This document shows positions 1-9,282 of a DNA stretch of 64,000 bases, piece after piece (within the stretch, counting starts at the first letter, position 1; the number at the start of each line of letters is the position of its first letter). The notes beneath the pieces were generated by a model. The model ran no database searches. It saw nothing but the letters and a program-made list of their open reading frames with translations, and was not told where the DNA came from. Location of the stretch: assembly GCF_003820355.1 (NCBI RefSeq), contig NZ_RPOK01000001.1, forward strand, positions 646,847 to 710,846, in the 5' to 3' direction. The position numbers and the translations under genes are program-made. Origin of the DNA: Paralteromonas sediminis. Its GTDB lineage: Bacteria; Pseudomonadota; Gammaproteobacteria; Enterobacterales; Alteromonadaceae.

Positions 1-949
1 GGCTGTTGGTATCTTTAAAACTGCAGCGCTTGCGCTAATCGGTGATATATCAACCTCGACCAAGCAGCACACCGGAACCATGAATGGTGCCGAAGCATTC
101 TTCGGGGTTGGTGCCATTATTGGGCCGCTTCTGGTTGCCTATTTAATTCGCTCTGGTGTGCACTGGATGTGGTTGTACGTAATCGCTGGTGGTCTGTGTA
201 CGATTTTGATCGTCATGGCATTGCTAGTGAAGTACCCCGAGTATCAAAAACCTAAAACGCGCGGGTCGGCCAGCTTGCACGAAAGCTTGAAACTTCTTAA
301 AGACCCTTATGCTATGGGATTTTCAATAGGTGCATTTTTATATGTTGCCGCTGAAAGTGCGATTTATGTGTGGATGCCAAGTTATTTGATTTGTAACGCT
401 GGCACAGTTGAGGACGTCTTCGCATGTTACAGCAACGATACAAACAAAGTGCTCGCCATGTATGCAGTGTCGATTTTCTTCTCACTGCGTGCGCTGGGCC
501 GCTTTGTCGGGATTTGGATGATGCAGCGATTCGAGTGGAGCACCGTGCTAGTGCTGTTCAGCTTTTGCATTTTGGTCTGTTTTGTTGGCGGTTTGTGGGG
601 CGGTAAATCGGTTGCTCTGTATTTATTCCCGCTAAGCGGCATCTTTATGTCGGTGATTTATCCGACGTTCAACTCTAAGGGAATTAGCTGTTTTCCCAAG
701 TATCAGCACGGCGCTGTGGCCGGTGTGATTTTATGCTTTACCGCCGCTGGCGCGGCAGTTGGGCCGTTGGTCATGGGTATCGTCAGTGACATGTATGGCG
801 GCGATGCCAAGTATGGCTTTATCGTTGCCACCGGGTTTGCTGCTTTGTTGTTCTTAGGTTTGGTATACAACTACCTGAAACGACCAACAGAAGCTCGTTT
901 GGCACAGGTTGAAAAGTCCGAATACAATGTCTCCGGAGAGCCCGCATGA
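1..949 (+). CDS. scrT: MFS sugar permease, probable sucrose transporter (5' end outside window)
   Basis: Partial gene: the frame is open from base 2 and the first Met inside the window (position 80) lies mid-protein. The remaining ~315 residues are hydrophobic with about eight membrane segments, and look like the C-terminal two thirds of an FHS/FucP-like major facilitator. The stop overlaps the start of the fructokinase gene (ATGA), so the two are translationally coupled. Fructokinase, sucrose phosphorylase and a LacI regulator follow on the same strand, so the substrate is inferred to be sucrose imported by cation symport. The substrate is not proven by sequence; another sugar of the same pathway is the alternative. 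Confidence 0.75.
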   Translation, partial: AVGIFKTAALALIGDISTSTKQHTGTMNGAEAFFGVGAIIGPLLVAYLIRSGVHWMWLYVIAGGLCTILIVMALLVKYPEYQKPKTRGSASLHESLKLLKDPYAMGFSIGAFLYVAAESAIYVWMPSYLICNAGTVEDVFACYSNDTNKVLAMYAVSIFFSLRALGRFVGIWMMQRFEWSTVLVLFSFCILVCFVGGLWGGKSVALYLFPLSGIFMSVIYPTFNSKGISCFPKYQHGAVAGVILCFTAAGAAVGPLVMGIVSDMYGGDAKYGFIVATGFAALLFLGLVYNYLKRPTEARLAQVEKSEYNVSGEPA

Positions 950-1839
950 CCGAATATTATGGCGCTATTGAAGCAGGTGGCACAAAGTTTAACTGTGCAA
1001 TTTGTGATCCTTCGGGAGCAATTGTTCAGCAAACTCGGATTGCAACTACTACCCCTGATGAGACGCTTGAAAGTGTTGTCCAATGGTTTAGCCAGCAGCG
1101 CCAGCGCGGTGTTCTGATGGGCTTAGGTATAGCAAGTTTTGGCCCCTTAGATCTTAATCCTTCCTCAGCACGATACGGTTGGATCACCAACACACCTAAG
1201 CCTCATTGGTCCGATACGCCTTTGCTACCAAAGCTGGCATCAGCGTTAAACGTGCCTGTGGTGATCGACACTGACGTTAACGGCGCTGCGCTCGCCGAAG
1301 CTACTTTGGGAGCGGGTAAAAACCAACAAGTCGTTATTTACATCACAGTCGGTACGGGTGTGGGTGGTGGCGTCGTGATCAATGGTGCGCCATTGCATGG
1401 CACGGTGCACCCTGAGATTGGCCATATGCTAGTACCCGGCCATCCGCAGCTGAAAGGGCAGTGCCCATTTCACGCCAACTGTGTAGAAGGTTTTGCCTCG
1501 GGTACTGCGATGGGAAAAATCTGGGGGCAACCTGCAGAGACTCTACCTGATGATCATATTGCTTGGGAGCTTGAAGCGTTAATTCTTGCGCAACTTTGTC
1601 ACAACTTAATGCTGAATTTTTCACCCAATACCATTGTTATAGGTGGCGGGGTGATGGCAAAGCCTGGACTGTTAACAAATGTCATTGCTCAAACGCGCAT
1701 CAGTCTTAATGATTATTTAGTACTACCGAGTAATAAATCCTTTGAAGACATCATAGTGGCTCCACAGTTGGGGCAAAACAGCGGATTACTCGGCGCATTT
1801 TTACTCGCTAAACAGAGCAATTTACAGCTCGGTGAGTAA
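946..1839 (+). CDS. scrK: ROK-family fructokinase
   Basis: 297 residues, full length for a ROK sugar kinase. An N-terminal phosphate-binding loop (EAGGTKF, residues 9-15), the catalytic DTDVN (108-112, base D110) and the second ATP loop GTGVGGG (137-142) are present. A zinc site is formed by H160 with C173, H176 and C179, the CPxHxxC arrangement seen in ROK fructokinases rather than the CxCGxxGC of glucokinases. The start overlaps the permease stop by 4 bases. It would phosphorylate the fructose released by sucrose phosphorylase next door, feeding fructose-6-phosphate into glycolysis. Mannose or glucose activity cannot be excluded. Confidence 0.85.
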   Translation: MTEYYGAIEAGGTKFNCAICDPSGAIVQQTRIATTTPDETLESVVQWFSQQRQRGVLMGLGIASFGPLDLNPSSARYGWITNTPKPHWSDTPLLPKLASALNVPVVIDTDVNGAALAEATLGAGKNQQVVIYITVGTGVGGGVVINGAPLHGTVHPEIGHMLVPGHPQLKGQCPFHANCVEGFASGTAMGKIWGQPAETLPDDHIAWELEALILAQLCHNLMLNFSPNTIVIGGGVMAKPGLLTNVIAQTRISLNDYLVLPSNKSFEDIIVAPQLGQNSGLLGAFLLAKQSNLQLGE

Positions 1840-1862
1840 CTTGAATTTTTTTGGAGAGCTAT

Positions 1863-3335
1863 ATGCCAGTTAACAATGGCGTTCAATTAATCACCTACGC
1901 AGACCGCTTAGGTAATGGTGCATTGGGTGATTTGCAGTCACTATTAGAGCACGATCTTGCGGGCGTATTTACCGGTATTCATCTGTTGCCGTTTTTCTAT
2001 CCGTTTGACGGCGAAGACGCGGGCTTTGACCCGATCGATCATACTATTGTCGACCAGCGCTTGGGTAATTGGGATAGCATTAAAATGCTCGGTGAGAGCT
2101 TTGATATTATGGCCGACCTTATTGTCAATCACATGTCAGCGCAGAGCGTGCCGTTTAAAGATGTATTGGAGCATGGTAAAGATTCGCAATTTTGGCCTCT
2201 ATTTCTGACTAAACAATCCGTTTTTAGTGACGATGATGAGGAAGGTATTGCTAAAGTTTTTCGGCCGCGACCAACACCATTTTTTACCGATTACACCTTA
2301 GCCAATAACGAAACGGTGCCATTTTGGACGACCTTTACCGCCAATCAAATCGACATCGACGTTGAGTCGCAGCCTGGCCAGCATTATCTCACTTCGATAC
2401 TGGATACCTTTGCTGATAACAAAGTTGACCTGATTCGACTTGATGCTGCGGGTTATGCAATCAAACGTGCCGGAACCAATTGTTTTATGCTAGAGGAGAC
2501 CTTTGCCTTTATCGAACAGTTGAGCCAACGGGCACGCGATTTAAATATGCAGTGTTTGGTCGAAATTCACAGTCATTACGAAACGCAGATCGAAATCGCT
2601 AAGCGCTGTGATAGTGTTTATGACTTCGCATTACCGCCTTTGGTTTTACACACGTTGTTTAGTCGCGATGCCACCGCATTGGCAGAGTGGTTGGAGATTT
2701 CACCGCGCAACTGTTTTACGGTGCTTGATACGCATGATGGCATCGGAATTGTCGATGTTGGGCCTTCGGGTGATAAACCAGGATTGTTAAATGCCGCTGA
2801 AATAGATGGTTTGGTGGAAACCATTCACAGCAATTCAAATGGCCAGTCTCGCCTCGCAACAGGTGCTGCGGCGAGTAACGTTGACCTCTATCAAATCAAC
2901 TGTACTTTCTACAACGCCTTGGGTGGAGATGATGAGGCCTATTTGTTAGCACGTGCGATACAATTTTTCTGCCCTGGGATCCCTCAGGTGTATTATGCGG
3001 GGTTACTCGCCGTCGAAAACGATATGGAGCTGTTGGCGCGCAGTAATGTTGGGCGGGATATCAATCGGCCTTATCTAGATAAGGCGGCAGTCAGACACCA
3101 CTTACAAAAACCTGTGGTACAAGGTCTATTGAAACTTATCAAGTTTCGCAACAATACGCCTGCCTTTGGTGGCGACTTTAGTGCCAATTATCAACAACAA
3201 AGACTTGTATTGTCATGGCAAAATGACGATTCAAGCGCAGAGTTAGCGATAGATTTGGATACTCTACAAGCGACGATAACCGTTCACGATGCTACACAAA
3301 GCCAATCCTTTGCTATTAACAGCTTATTAGAATGA
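1863..3335 (+). CDS. scrP: Sucrose phosphorylase (GH13)
   Basis: Cytoplasmic enzyme converting sucrose plus phosphate to glucose-1-phosphate and fructose. ATG 1863 is preferred over TTG 1851 because GGAGAG lies just upstream of it; 490 residues. Catalytic residues fall where expected for the family: nucleophile D194 in the LDAAGY motif, acid/base E234 in VEIHSHYE, transition-state stabiliser D292 in TLDTHDGIG-like sequence. The segments around FALPPL and ATGAAASN match bifidobacterial sucrose phosphorylase closely. It lies 23 bases after the fructokinase, in one operon with the permease. A sucrose-6-phosphate or glucosylglycerate phosphorylase specificity is possible but less likely, given the fructokinase. 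Confidence 0.9.
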   Translation: MPVNNGVQLITYADRLGNGALGDLQSLLEHDLAGVFTGIHLLPFFYPFDGEDAGFDPIDHTIVDQRLGNWDSIKMLGESFDIMADLIVNHMSAQSVPFKDVLEHGKDSQFWPLFLTKQSVFSDDDEEGIAKVFRPRPTPFFTDYTLANNETVPFWTTFTANQIDIDVESQPGQHYLTSILDTFADNKVDLIRLDAAGYAIKRAGTNCFMLEETFAFIEQLSQRARDLNMQCLVEIHSHYETQIEIAKRCDSVYDFALPPLVLHTLFSRDATALAEWLEISPRNCFTVLDTHDGIGIVDVGPSGDKPGLLNAAEIDGLVETIHSNSNGQSRLATGAAASNVDLYQINCTFYNALGGDDEAYLLARAIQFFCPGIPQVYYAGLLAVENDMELLARSNVGRDINRPYLDKAAVRHHLQKPVVQGLLKLIKFRNNTPAFGGDFSANYQQQRLVLSWQNDDSSAELAIDLDTLQATITVHDATQSQSFAINSLLE

Positions 3336-3344
3336 TTGATCTTT

Positions 3345-3369
3345 TCCCGCCATGCGGTAGTGTGGCGGT
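3345..3369 (+). promoter_or_regulatory. Hairpin covering the ribosome-binding region of the LacI gene
   Basis: An inverted repeat CCGCCA / TGGCGG (3347-3352 and 3363-3368) fills most of the 34-base gap between the sucrose phosphorylase stop and the LacI start, and ends one base before ATG 3370. Its right arm holds the only G-rich sequence that could serve as ribosome-binding site. There is no T-run, so it is not a Rho-independent terminator. A role in damping regulator translation, or as half of an operator, is inference. Confidence 0.4.
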
Positions 3370-4407
3370 ATGAGCAATATCAAACTAACAATAAAAGAAG
3401 TTGCCCGTCGCTTAGATGTTTCTACAGCGACTATTTCCAACGCCTTTAATCGTCCGGACCAACTCTCCGCCAAGAAACGTGCTGAGGTATTAGCCGCATG
3501 TCAGGAAATGGGTTATGCCGGACCGAATAAAGCTGCACGCTCACTGCGTCGCGGAAAAACCAATATTATTGGTCTGGTCTTGCCCGATAGCTTGGAATAT
3601 ATGGTAACTGACCCAGTGGCCAGTCAATTAATGCAAGGGGTAGCCAGAGTCACTAGAGAATCAGAGGCCAATTTATTGTTGTTCTCGGGTAACAATGATT
3701 CGGTCAATGAGGTCGTCGACTTTGTCGATGGCTTTATTTGTTATGGCTCACCGCGTAGTCAAGTGTTGTTACGACAATTAAGTCAAATCAATAAACGCGT
3801 CGTAACCATCGATTTCGATATTGAGAACGCTCCCTCAGTTAATATTGACAATACCCAAGCGGCATACCAATCAGCGCTTTTGGCACTCGATAAAGCGGCT
3901 AAAAATCCAGTGATTTTAGGCTTGCGCTTGGTCGATGATGTGCACACTTGTGTGGTGGGTGATAATCAGCTGTTCGACAGTGAATACTCAATTTCTCACC
4001 GGCGTTTGGATGGTTATTTAAAAGCCATTGAGCATGTGGGTCTTAGCATAAGTAATAATGCTATTTGGCACATACCTGAAAGTACGCACGAGTGCGCGAT
4101 TATTGCTGTTCAGAACGTGTTGAATGCACCACATCGCCCCGATGTTTTGCTCTGTATGAGTGACATCATTGCTCTCACTGCTATGCAAGAGGCATTACGA
4201 TTAGGCATGCGGATCCCTCAGGATATTCGGGTGGTTGGTTTTGATGGTATTGATATTGCTAAACGTTATCACCCAACCCTTACAACAGTTCAACAGTTCA
4301 GCGCCAAAAAAGGTGAGATTGCAACGCGTATGTTTCTCAACGGTGATACACAAAGCCAAATGCTCGACTTTGAATTGGTCACGGGCGGCAGTACTTTACG
4401 TTCGTAG
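3370..4407 (+). CDS. scrR: LacI-family regulator of the sucrose genes
   Basis: 345 residues. The N-terminal LacI helix-turn-helix reads TIKEVARRLDVSTATISNAF (residues 7-26), followed by the hinge helix NKAARSLRRGKTN with the G-x-V/L start of the periplasmic-binding-like sensor domain (NIIGLVLPDS). The effector domain continues to the usual RVVGFDGIDIA and LTTVQQ segments near the C-terminus. It is the last gene of the permease-fructokinase-phosphorylase run, so it most likely represses that operon and itself, with sucrose or a breakdown product as inducer. The operator upstream of the permease lies outside the window. Confidence 0.8.
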   Translation: MSNIKLTIKEVARRLDVSTATISNAFNRPDQLSAKKRAEVLAACQEMGYAGPNKAARSLRRGKTNIIGLVLPDSLEYMVTDPVASQLMQGVARVTRESEANLLLFSGNNDSVNEVVDFVDGFICYGSPRSQVLLRQLSQINKRVVTIDFDIENAPSVNIDNTQAAYQSALLALDKAAKNPVILGLRLVDDVHTCVVGDNQLFDSEYSISHRRLDGYLKAIEHVGLSISNNAIWHIPESTHECAIIAVQNVLNAPHRPDVLLCMSDIIALTAMQEALRLGMRIPQDIRVVGFDGIDIAKRYHPTLTTVQQFSAKKGEIATRMFLNGDTQSQMLDFELVTGGSTLRS

Positions 4408-4725
4408 CGATTGTGTTAGCGATGTCTGAGGAAATAGAGGCATCAAACCGTTGAACATCCCTTCGGTACAATAAACAATGGGCAGATGGCAACCAACTAC
4501 TGACAAAACCACTTAAACATGTGAAAACAAAAGTGAGTCTGCATATCTTGGCTTATAACTTCAAAAGAATGATGAATATTATAGGTGTTAACGGACTAAT
4601 AACCGCATGGAAGACGTGAGCGTTACGGCAACACTCAGTCAAAAATTATAGAGGCCCAAAATTCACTGCGTCGAGCAATTGAAAACGTCATTGATAAAAG
4701 CGAGTTTTCACACAACCTGTGTACA
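4408..4725 (+). mobile_element. Insertion-sequence relic before prfB
   Basis: The transposase fragment is flanked by non-coding sequence that fits neither neighbour. The string GAGTTTTCACACAACCTGTG at 4702-4721 could be a remnant of the right end; ends of related elements often contain TTTTCACACA. No left inverted repeat or target duplication is visible, because the left part has been deleted up to the LacI stop. Boundaries are approximate. A further open stretch of about 45 codons (roughly 4620-4774) shows no recognisable protein. Confidence 0.5.
4438..4619 (+). pseudogene. Decayed C-terminal fragment of an IS1182-type transposase
   Basis: Found by translating the gap before prfB. From 4438 one frame encodes RHQTVEHPFGTI, containing the EHPFGT motif that carries the last catalytic acid of IS1182-type DDE transposases. 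One base is missing at about 4473, and the +1-shifted frame goes on KQWADGNQLLTKPL, then KVSLHILAYNFKRMMNIIGV, ending at TGA 4617-4619. The SLxxLAYNxKRxxNI block is the typical C-terminus of these transposases. Upstream frames are broken and most of the gene is missing, so it is dead. The family call rests on memory of these motifs; a related DDE_Tnp_1 subfamily is possible. Confidence 0.75.
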
Positions 4726-4879
4726 CAAGGGACTATCACTTCTAAACGCGCTATGCGTTTAAAAATGTTAAATTAAATGGTGCTTAGTTCAGATAAACGT
4801 CCGTTGGAATTGAAGCAAATGGGCATTTCCGGTACTATCCTCGCTCTTTTTTATTGATCATAAAGCGCTCGTCAACACT
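4726..4879. other. Leader/promoter region of prfB
   Basis: AT-rich stretch between the IS relic and the prfB start. I see no gene here. It must hold the prfB promoter, unless transcription enters from the sucrose operon, but no pair of hexamers is clear enough to call. Confidence 0.4.
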
Positions 4880-5978
4880 ATGTTTGAAGTTAATCCCGTC
4901 GTAAACGCTATCGCTGATATTCGCTCTCGTGCTGATGCACTTAGGGGGTATCTTTGACTACGATGTCAAAGTAGAACGGTTAGAAGAAGTCAGCAGAGAA
5001 TTAGAAAGCCCCGATGTTTGGAATGAGCCCGAAAGAGCACAGGCGTTGGGTAAAGAGAAAGTCAGTCTGGAGCAGGTTGTAGAAACCATTCAACAGCTCG
5101 TTCAAGGCGCTGAGGATGTCGAAGGATTGGTCGAGCTCGCCGTAGAGGCTGAAGACGAAGATACCTTCAATGAAGCACAGGCTGAGTTAGAAGAGCTTCT
5201 GGGCAAACTAGAACTTCTCGAGTTTCGTCGTATGTTCTCCGGTCCAAACGATACCTGCGATTGCTACATTGATATACAGTCAGGCTCGGGTGGCACAGAA
5301 GCGCAGGATTGGGCTAATATGCTGCTGCGCATGTACTTGCGATGGGGTGAAGCAAACGGATTTAAGACCGAGCTCATCGAAGTCTCCGACGGTGATGTTG
5401 CAGGTATTAAAAGTGCCACCATTCGCTTTCAGGGCGAGTACGCATTTGGCTGGTTGAGAACGGAAACCGGTGTACATCGTTTGGTAAGAAAGTCGCCATT
5501 TGATTCGGGTAATCGCAGACATACCTCTTTTGCTTCAGCGTTTATCTATCCCGAAATCGATGATGATATTGATATTGAAATTAACCCGGCTGACTTGCGA
5601 ATAGATACTTATCGGGCGTCTGGTGCAGGTGGACAACACGTTAACCGAACCGATTCCGCTGTGCGTATCACACACGAACCAAGCGGCATAGTGGTGCAAT
5701 GTCAAAACGACCGTTCACAACATAAAAATAAAGATCAGGCCATGAAGCAGTTAAAAGCAAAGCTTTATGAGTTTGAATTGCAAAAACAAAATGCGGAAAA
5801 ACAAGCACTGGAAGAGAGCAAGTCAGACATAGGATGGGGAAGTCAGATACGTTCGTACGTATTAGATGACTCGCGCATTAAGGACTTGCGTACTGGTGTT
5901 GAAACCAGAAACACTCAGGCCGTATTAGACGGTGATTTAAACAAATTTATTGAAGCCAGCCTAAAGTCTGGCCTCTAA
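4880..5978 (+). CDS. prfB: Peptide chain release factor 2, expressed through a +1 programmed frameshift
   Basis: RF2 reads UAA and UGA stop codons and releases the finished peptide from the ribosome. The reading frame opens at ATG 4880, runs 25 codons to an in-frame TGA (4955-4957) and must shift +1 at CTT to continue from GAC 4956, giving a 365-residue protein, the same length as E. coli RF2. The specificity tripeptide SPF is at residues 205-207 and the catalytic GGQ at 250-252, exactly the E. coli positions. A simple ORF call would start at 4929 and miss the true N-terminus. lysS follows 19 bases later, the usual prfB-lysS pair. Confidence 0.97.
4943..4958 (+). promoter_or_regulatory. prfB programmed +1 frameshift signal
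   Basis: Sequence AGGGGGTATCTTTGAC. The internal Shine-Dalgarno-like AGGGGG sits three bases before the CTT-TGA slip site, and TGA is followed by C, the weak-termination context known from E. coli. When RF2 is scarce the ribosome pauses at UGA, slips from CUU to UUU and continues in the +1 frame, so RF2 limits its own synthesis. Confidence 0.95.
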
Positions 5979-5997
5979 CCGCTAGGATCATGCATAG

Positions 5998-7557
5998 ATG
6001 AGCGAACACAACCAAGACGAAAATAAATTGATTGCAGAGCGCCGCGCCAAATTAGTGAGTATTCGCGAAAACTGCAAAGCGAATGGCTTCCCTAATGATT
6101 TTAGGCGTGACGATTATGCACAGGATCTGCAAGATAAATTCGGCGAATTAGATAAAGAGACGCTCGCTGAGCAAGGCAATGCAGTGAGTATTGCGGGTCG
6201 AATCATGGCAAAGCGTGGCCCATTTTTGTTGCTTCAGGACATGACAGGACGCATACAGGCGTATGCTGACAAAGACACACAAAAAGCCCTGAAAGCACAA
6301 TACGGTCAATTAGATATTGGTGATATTATTGGGGTTGCTGGTGCGTTGCATAAATCAGGTAAGGGTGACTTATATGTCAATATGGAGAAGTATGCGCTCC
6401 TGACTAAGTCCCTCAGGCCGCTCCCTGAAAAGTTTCACGGCCTAGCAGATCAGGAAACCAAATACCGTCAGCGTTATGTGGATTTGATCACCAATGAAGC
6501 GTCTCGCAAAAATTTCAAAATCCGTAGCCAGATTGTCAACGGTATCAGACATTACCTCGCTTCCAGAGATTATATGGAAGTAGAAACGCCTATGTTGCAG
6601 GTGATTCCGGGCGGTGCAACGGCAAAGCCTTTTGTCACCCATCACAATGCCTTAGACATCGATATGTACCTGCGAATAGCCCCAGAGTTATACCTGAAGC
6701 GATTAGTGGTTGGTGGTTTTGAACGGGTGTTTGAAATTAACCGCAATTTCCGCAATGAAGGCTTGTCCACTCGTCACAACCCAGAATTCACTATGCTTGA
6801 ATTCTACCAAGCCTACGCTGACTACAAAGACCTGATGGATCTGACTGAAGACATGCTGCGAACGCTTGCCGAGGAGATTTTGGGTACCACCACAATCATC
6901 AACACGGTAAAAGATAGCGAGGGCAATGTAACAGAAGAGATTGAGTATGATTTTGGTAAGCCCTTCGACCGCTTAAGCATGGGCGAGGCTATTCTGAAAT
7001 ATTGGCCAGAGGCTAACGAGGCGGCAATACGCGACCCTGAGGCCCATCTTGATGAATTAAAAGCCATGGCTAAGGCGCTGCACATCAAAGAACCAGAAGT
7101 TGATGGCATTTGGGGAGCGGGTAAATATCTGTGTGAGATTTTTGAAGCCACCGCTGAAGAAAAGTTGATGCAGCCTACCTTTATCACTGAATACCCATGG
7201 GAAGTCTCGCCATTAGCTAGACGCAATGACAACAATCCTTTCATTACTGATCGGTTCGAGTTTTTTGTAGGTGGCCGTGAACTGGCTAATGGGTTTAGCG
7301 AGCTTAATGATGCAGAAGACCAGGCTGCGCGCTTCCGCAAGCAAGTGGAAGAGAAAGATGCTGGCGACGATGAAGCCATGCACTTTGATGATGATTACAT
7401 CAGAGCATTGGAGTACGGCTTGCCGCCTACTGCCGGAGAAGGTATCGGCATCGACCGTCTTGCTATGCTATTTACTGACAGTCCAACAATAAAAGATGTG
7501 ATTTTGTTCCCGCATATGAAGCCCGAAGAAAGCACAGAGAAAAACGCCGCTGAGTAG
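5998..7557 (+). CDS. lysS: Lysyl-tRNA synthetase, class II
   Basis: 519 residues, standard for bacterial class II LysRS. An N-terminal OB-fold anticodon-binding domain (about residues 55-160, with the [11 protein letters not shown] strand) is followed by the class II core. Motif 2 is seen in [15 protein letters not shown], followed by the [14 protein letters not shown] segment, and motif 3 in [11 protein letters not shown] near the C-terminus. It charges tRNA-Lys in the cytoplasm. Directly downstream of prfB and probably co-transcribed; a Rho-independent terminator follows. No T-box or other leader element is visible in the 19-base gap. Confidence 0.97.
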   Translation: MSEHNQDENKLIAERRAKLVSIRENCKANGFPNDFRRDDYAQDLQDKFGELDKETLAEQGNAVSIAGRIMAKRGPFLLLQDMTGRIQAYADKDTQKALKAQYGQLDIGDIIGVAGALHKSGKGDLYVNMEKYALLTKSLRPLPEKFHGLADQETKYRQRYVDLITNEASRKNFKIRSQIVNGIRHYLASRDYMEVETPMLQVIPGGATAKPFVTHHNALDIDMYLRIAPELYLKRLVVGGFERVFEINRNFRNEGLSTRHNPEFTMLEFYQAYADYKDLMDLTEDMLRTLAEEILGTTTIINTVKDSEGNVTEEIEYDFGKPFDRLSMGEAILKYWPEANEAAIRDPEAHLDELKAMAKALHIKEPEVDGIWGAGKYLCEIFEATAEEKLMQPTFITEYPWEVSPLARRNDNNPFITDRFEFFVGGRELANGFSELNDAEDQAARFRKQVEEKDAGDDEAMHFDDDYIRALEYGLPPTAGEGIGIDRLAMLFTDSPTIKDVILFPHMKPEESTEKNAAE

Positions 7558-7575
7558 TTTTCGCAGTAGTCCCAT

Positions 7576-7606
7576 TGAAAAGCACGGAGTTCCCGTGCTT
7601 TTTTTA
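7576..7606 (+). terminator. Rho-independent terminator after lysS
   Basis: Stem AAGCACGG / CCGTGCTT with a short loop, followed by a run of seven T. It ends the prfB-lysS transcript. Confidence 0.9.
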
Positions 7607-7673
7607 TGCCTGGTGTTATCATTTCAAAGAACACACTCCTATTTCACTTTTTTATACCGTTGGACGTACCTGA

Positions 7674-8357
7674 ATGAAGGCAAAGGTTGCATCGCTAAAA
7701 GCGGAAGACGCAGTAAAAATTCAATTGATGAGGCCAGGCATGTGGGTGGATATTCAGGCTGACACCCCAACCGCGACTAAACGAGCCAGAACCGACCTCA
7801 TCGGTATTGATCAACAAAAAAACGTCTTTATTGTGCGTATGCCAGACGAAAGCAAATATGGCAATTTACGCGATGCCATATACGCCACCAATGACGTCAT
7901 CATGCGTCTTATTCTCGAAGACGAAACCGGTGACGTAGTGGCGTTTAAAAGCGTGATCCGCAGTGTTATGGCGCAGCCGTTTAACTATGTTGTGGTCGAC
8001 TTTCCTGAGTTGATGCAAAGCCAGTCCCTGCGAAGCGAAGACCGTTCGCGTATCACCTTGCCCGTGCAAGTGAGTATTGATGGGGTTGAGGGAGAATCTT
8101 TTTCCGGCCATATCGTAGACATATCTGCAAACGGTTGTCGCTTGGCCGTGCCTGCGGAGCAAAAAATGGCAGTGATGAAAAACCGCCAATCGATAGCGAT
8201 GCGCGTTAAACAGGCAGACAACAAAATGGTGACGTTACGGGGCGTGGTAAAAAACCTTAAACAGGCGCCATTACAGCACTTTTATGGTGTTAAGTTTGAT
8301 GAAGAAAATCAGGACGCGCTAAAGGCCATTTGGTTGCCACTCGCTCTGAAAAGCTGA
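7674..8357 (+). CDS. PilZ-domain protein, YcgR-like
   Basis: 227 residues, no signal peptide or membrane segment. The N-terminal ~105 residues form the beta-rich domain typical of YcgR-type flagellar brake proteins. The C-terminal half is a PilZ domain with the c-di-GMP-binding arginines in RSEDRSR (about residues 119-125) and the DISANG motif matching (D/N)xSxxG. By family it binds c-di-GMP and alters motility or an envelope process. It stands alone after the lysS terminator and converges with panE, so the context does not name its target. Confidence 0.85.
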   Translation: MKAKVASLKAEDAVKIQLMRPGMWVDIQADTPTATKRARTDLIGIDQQKNVFIVRMPDESKYGNLRDAIYATNDVIMRLILEDETGDVVAFKSVIRSVMAQPFNYVVVDFPELMQSQSLRSEDRSRITLPVQVSIDGVEGESFSGHIVDISANGCRLAVPAEQKMAVMKNRQSIAMRVKQADNKMVTLRGVVKNLKQAPLQHFYGVKFDEENQDALKAIWLPLALKS

Positions 8358-8374
8358 GTACTGCGCGTTATTGG

Positions 8375-9280
8375 TTACAGATACTTGGCTTCCATTTGTC
8401 GAATTTTCAACATGGCATCTTGATGCGCCGATACATCGACACCCGTTTTTAACCCTTGCTGCACGACATAACCATTGATGAAGTCTATTTCTGTGGGCCG
8501 CTTGTGTTTGATATCTTGGTACATAGAAGAGTGATTATTGGCAGTTTGCTCAATAACCGTATATACCGATTGCCTAAGCTGTGAGAGTGAGGCTGTCATC
8601 TGCAATGCTTGCATCACATTAAAACATTGCAAAATCAATTGCTCCACAGCAGGTTGATAGACGCTATCCAGTAAACCGCCGTTATTGACCTTATAAATCG
8701 CCGTAAGCGGATTAATACAGGCGTTTATCACCAGTTTTTGCCAAAGTATTTGCTCTATATCATGACAATAAGTAACCGGCGGTAAAAGTGCAGAGAGTAT
8801 GTCTTCGACCTGCTTCCCTCGTTCGATATCCTGTTGTGCTAACGCAGTTGCCGGCCCAAGATAAGTCTGACCATGGCCTGTAACACAAACCTGTTGTTTA
8901 TCTTTTTTTGCTGCATAGGAAGTGGTGGCATAATAAATGGCGTGATGGGGTAGCAGTTTACTCACCAATGTCTGGCTACCCATGCCATTGTGCATAAGCA
9001 CGGCTGTGTGGTTGTGTGTAATATGCTTTGCTAAGTCGTTAAGCACGGCCTCAACCTGATAGGCTTTTACAGGCACAACAATAATACAGTGCTGGGGCAG
9101 AGGCGTAACACGCAATACCGGGGAGGGCAGGCTAACAATTTGTTGGTCGAGGGTGACAACTGTTTTTGTTACAGACGACGCATTGCGCACGTATGCACTC
9201 ATGGCCATGTTTTGAAGCTGACCATTGGCCAACATCAGGCTGCCAATCGCTCCATGGCCGATAACGTGAACGGGGGGCAT
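8375..9280 (-). CDS. panE: 2-dehydropantoate 2-reductase (ketopantoate reductase)
   Basis: NADPH-dependent reduction of ketopantoate to pantoate in pantothenate/CoA synthesis. ATG 9280 is chosen, two bases after the stop of the upstream pseudouridine synthase gene; an open extension to 9319 would overlap that gene and adds no conserved sequence. 301 residues. The Rossmann loop GHGAIG is at residues 7-12, the catalytic lysine lies in LWQKLVINACINPL, and the substrate-binding stretch SSMYQDIKHKRPTEIDFING is complete. Last gene of a three-gene minus-strand run. Confidence 0.9.
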   Translation of the reverse strand: MPPVHVIGHGAIGSLMLANGQLQNMAMSAYVRNASSVTKTVVTLDQQIVSLPSPVLRVTPLPQHCIIVVPVKAYQVEAVLNDLAKHITHNHTAVLMHNGMGSQTLVSKLLPHHAIYYATTSYAAKKDKQQVCVTGHGQTYLGPATALAQQDIERGKQVEDILSALLPPVTYCHDIEQILWQKLVINACINPLTAIYKVNNGGLLDSVYQPAVEQLILQCFNVMQALQMTASLSQLRQSVYTVIEQTANNHSSMYQDIKHKRPTEIDFINGYVVQQGLKTGVDVSAHQDAMLKIRQMEAKYL

Positions 9281-9282
9281 GG

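Noticed and set aside
4620-4774. 45-codon open stretch following the transposase relic
   Set aside because: No good start codon or ribosome-binding site, and the translation (KIIEAQNSLRRAIENVI core) matches nothing I recognise; likely IS tail sequence.
5979-5997. T-box or lysine riboswitch for lysS
   Set aside because: Only 19 bases separate prfB and lysS; no space for such an element.
6822-7379. 185-codon open frame opposite lysS
   Set aside because: Serine-rich antisense shadow of a conserved gene.
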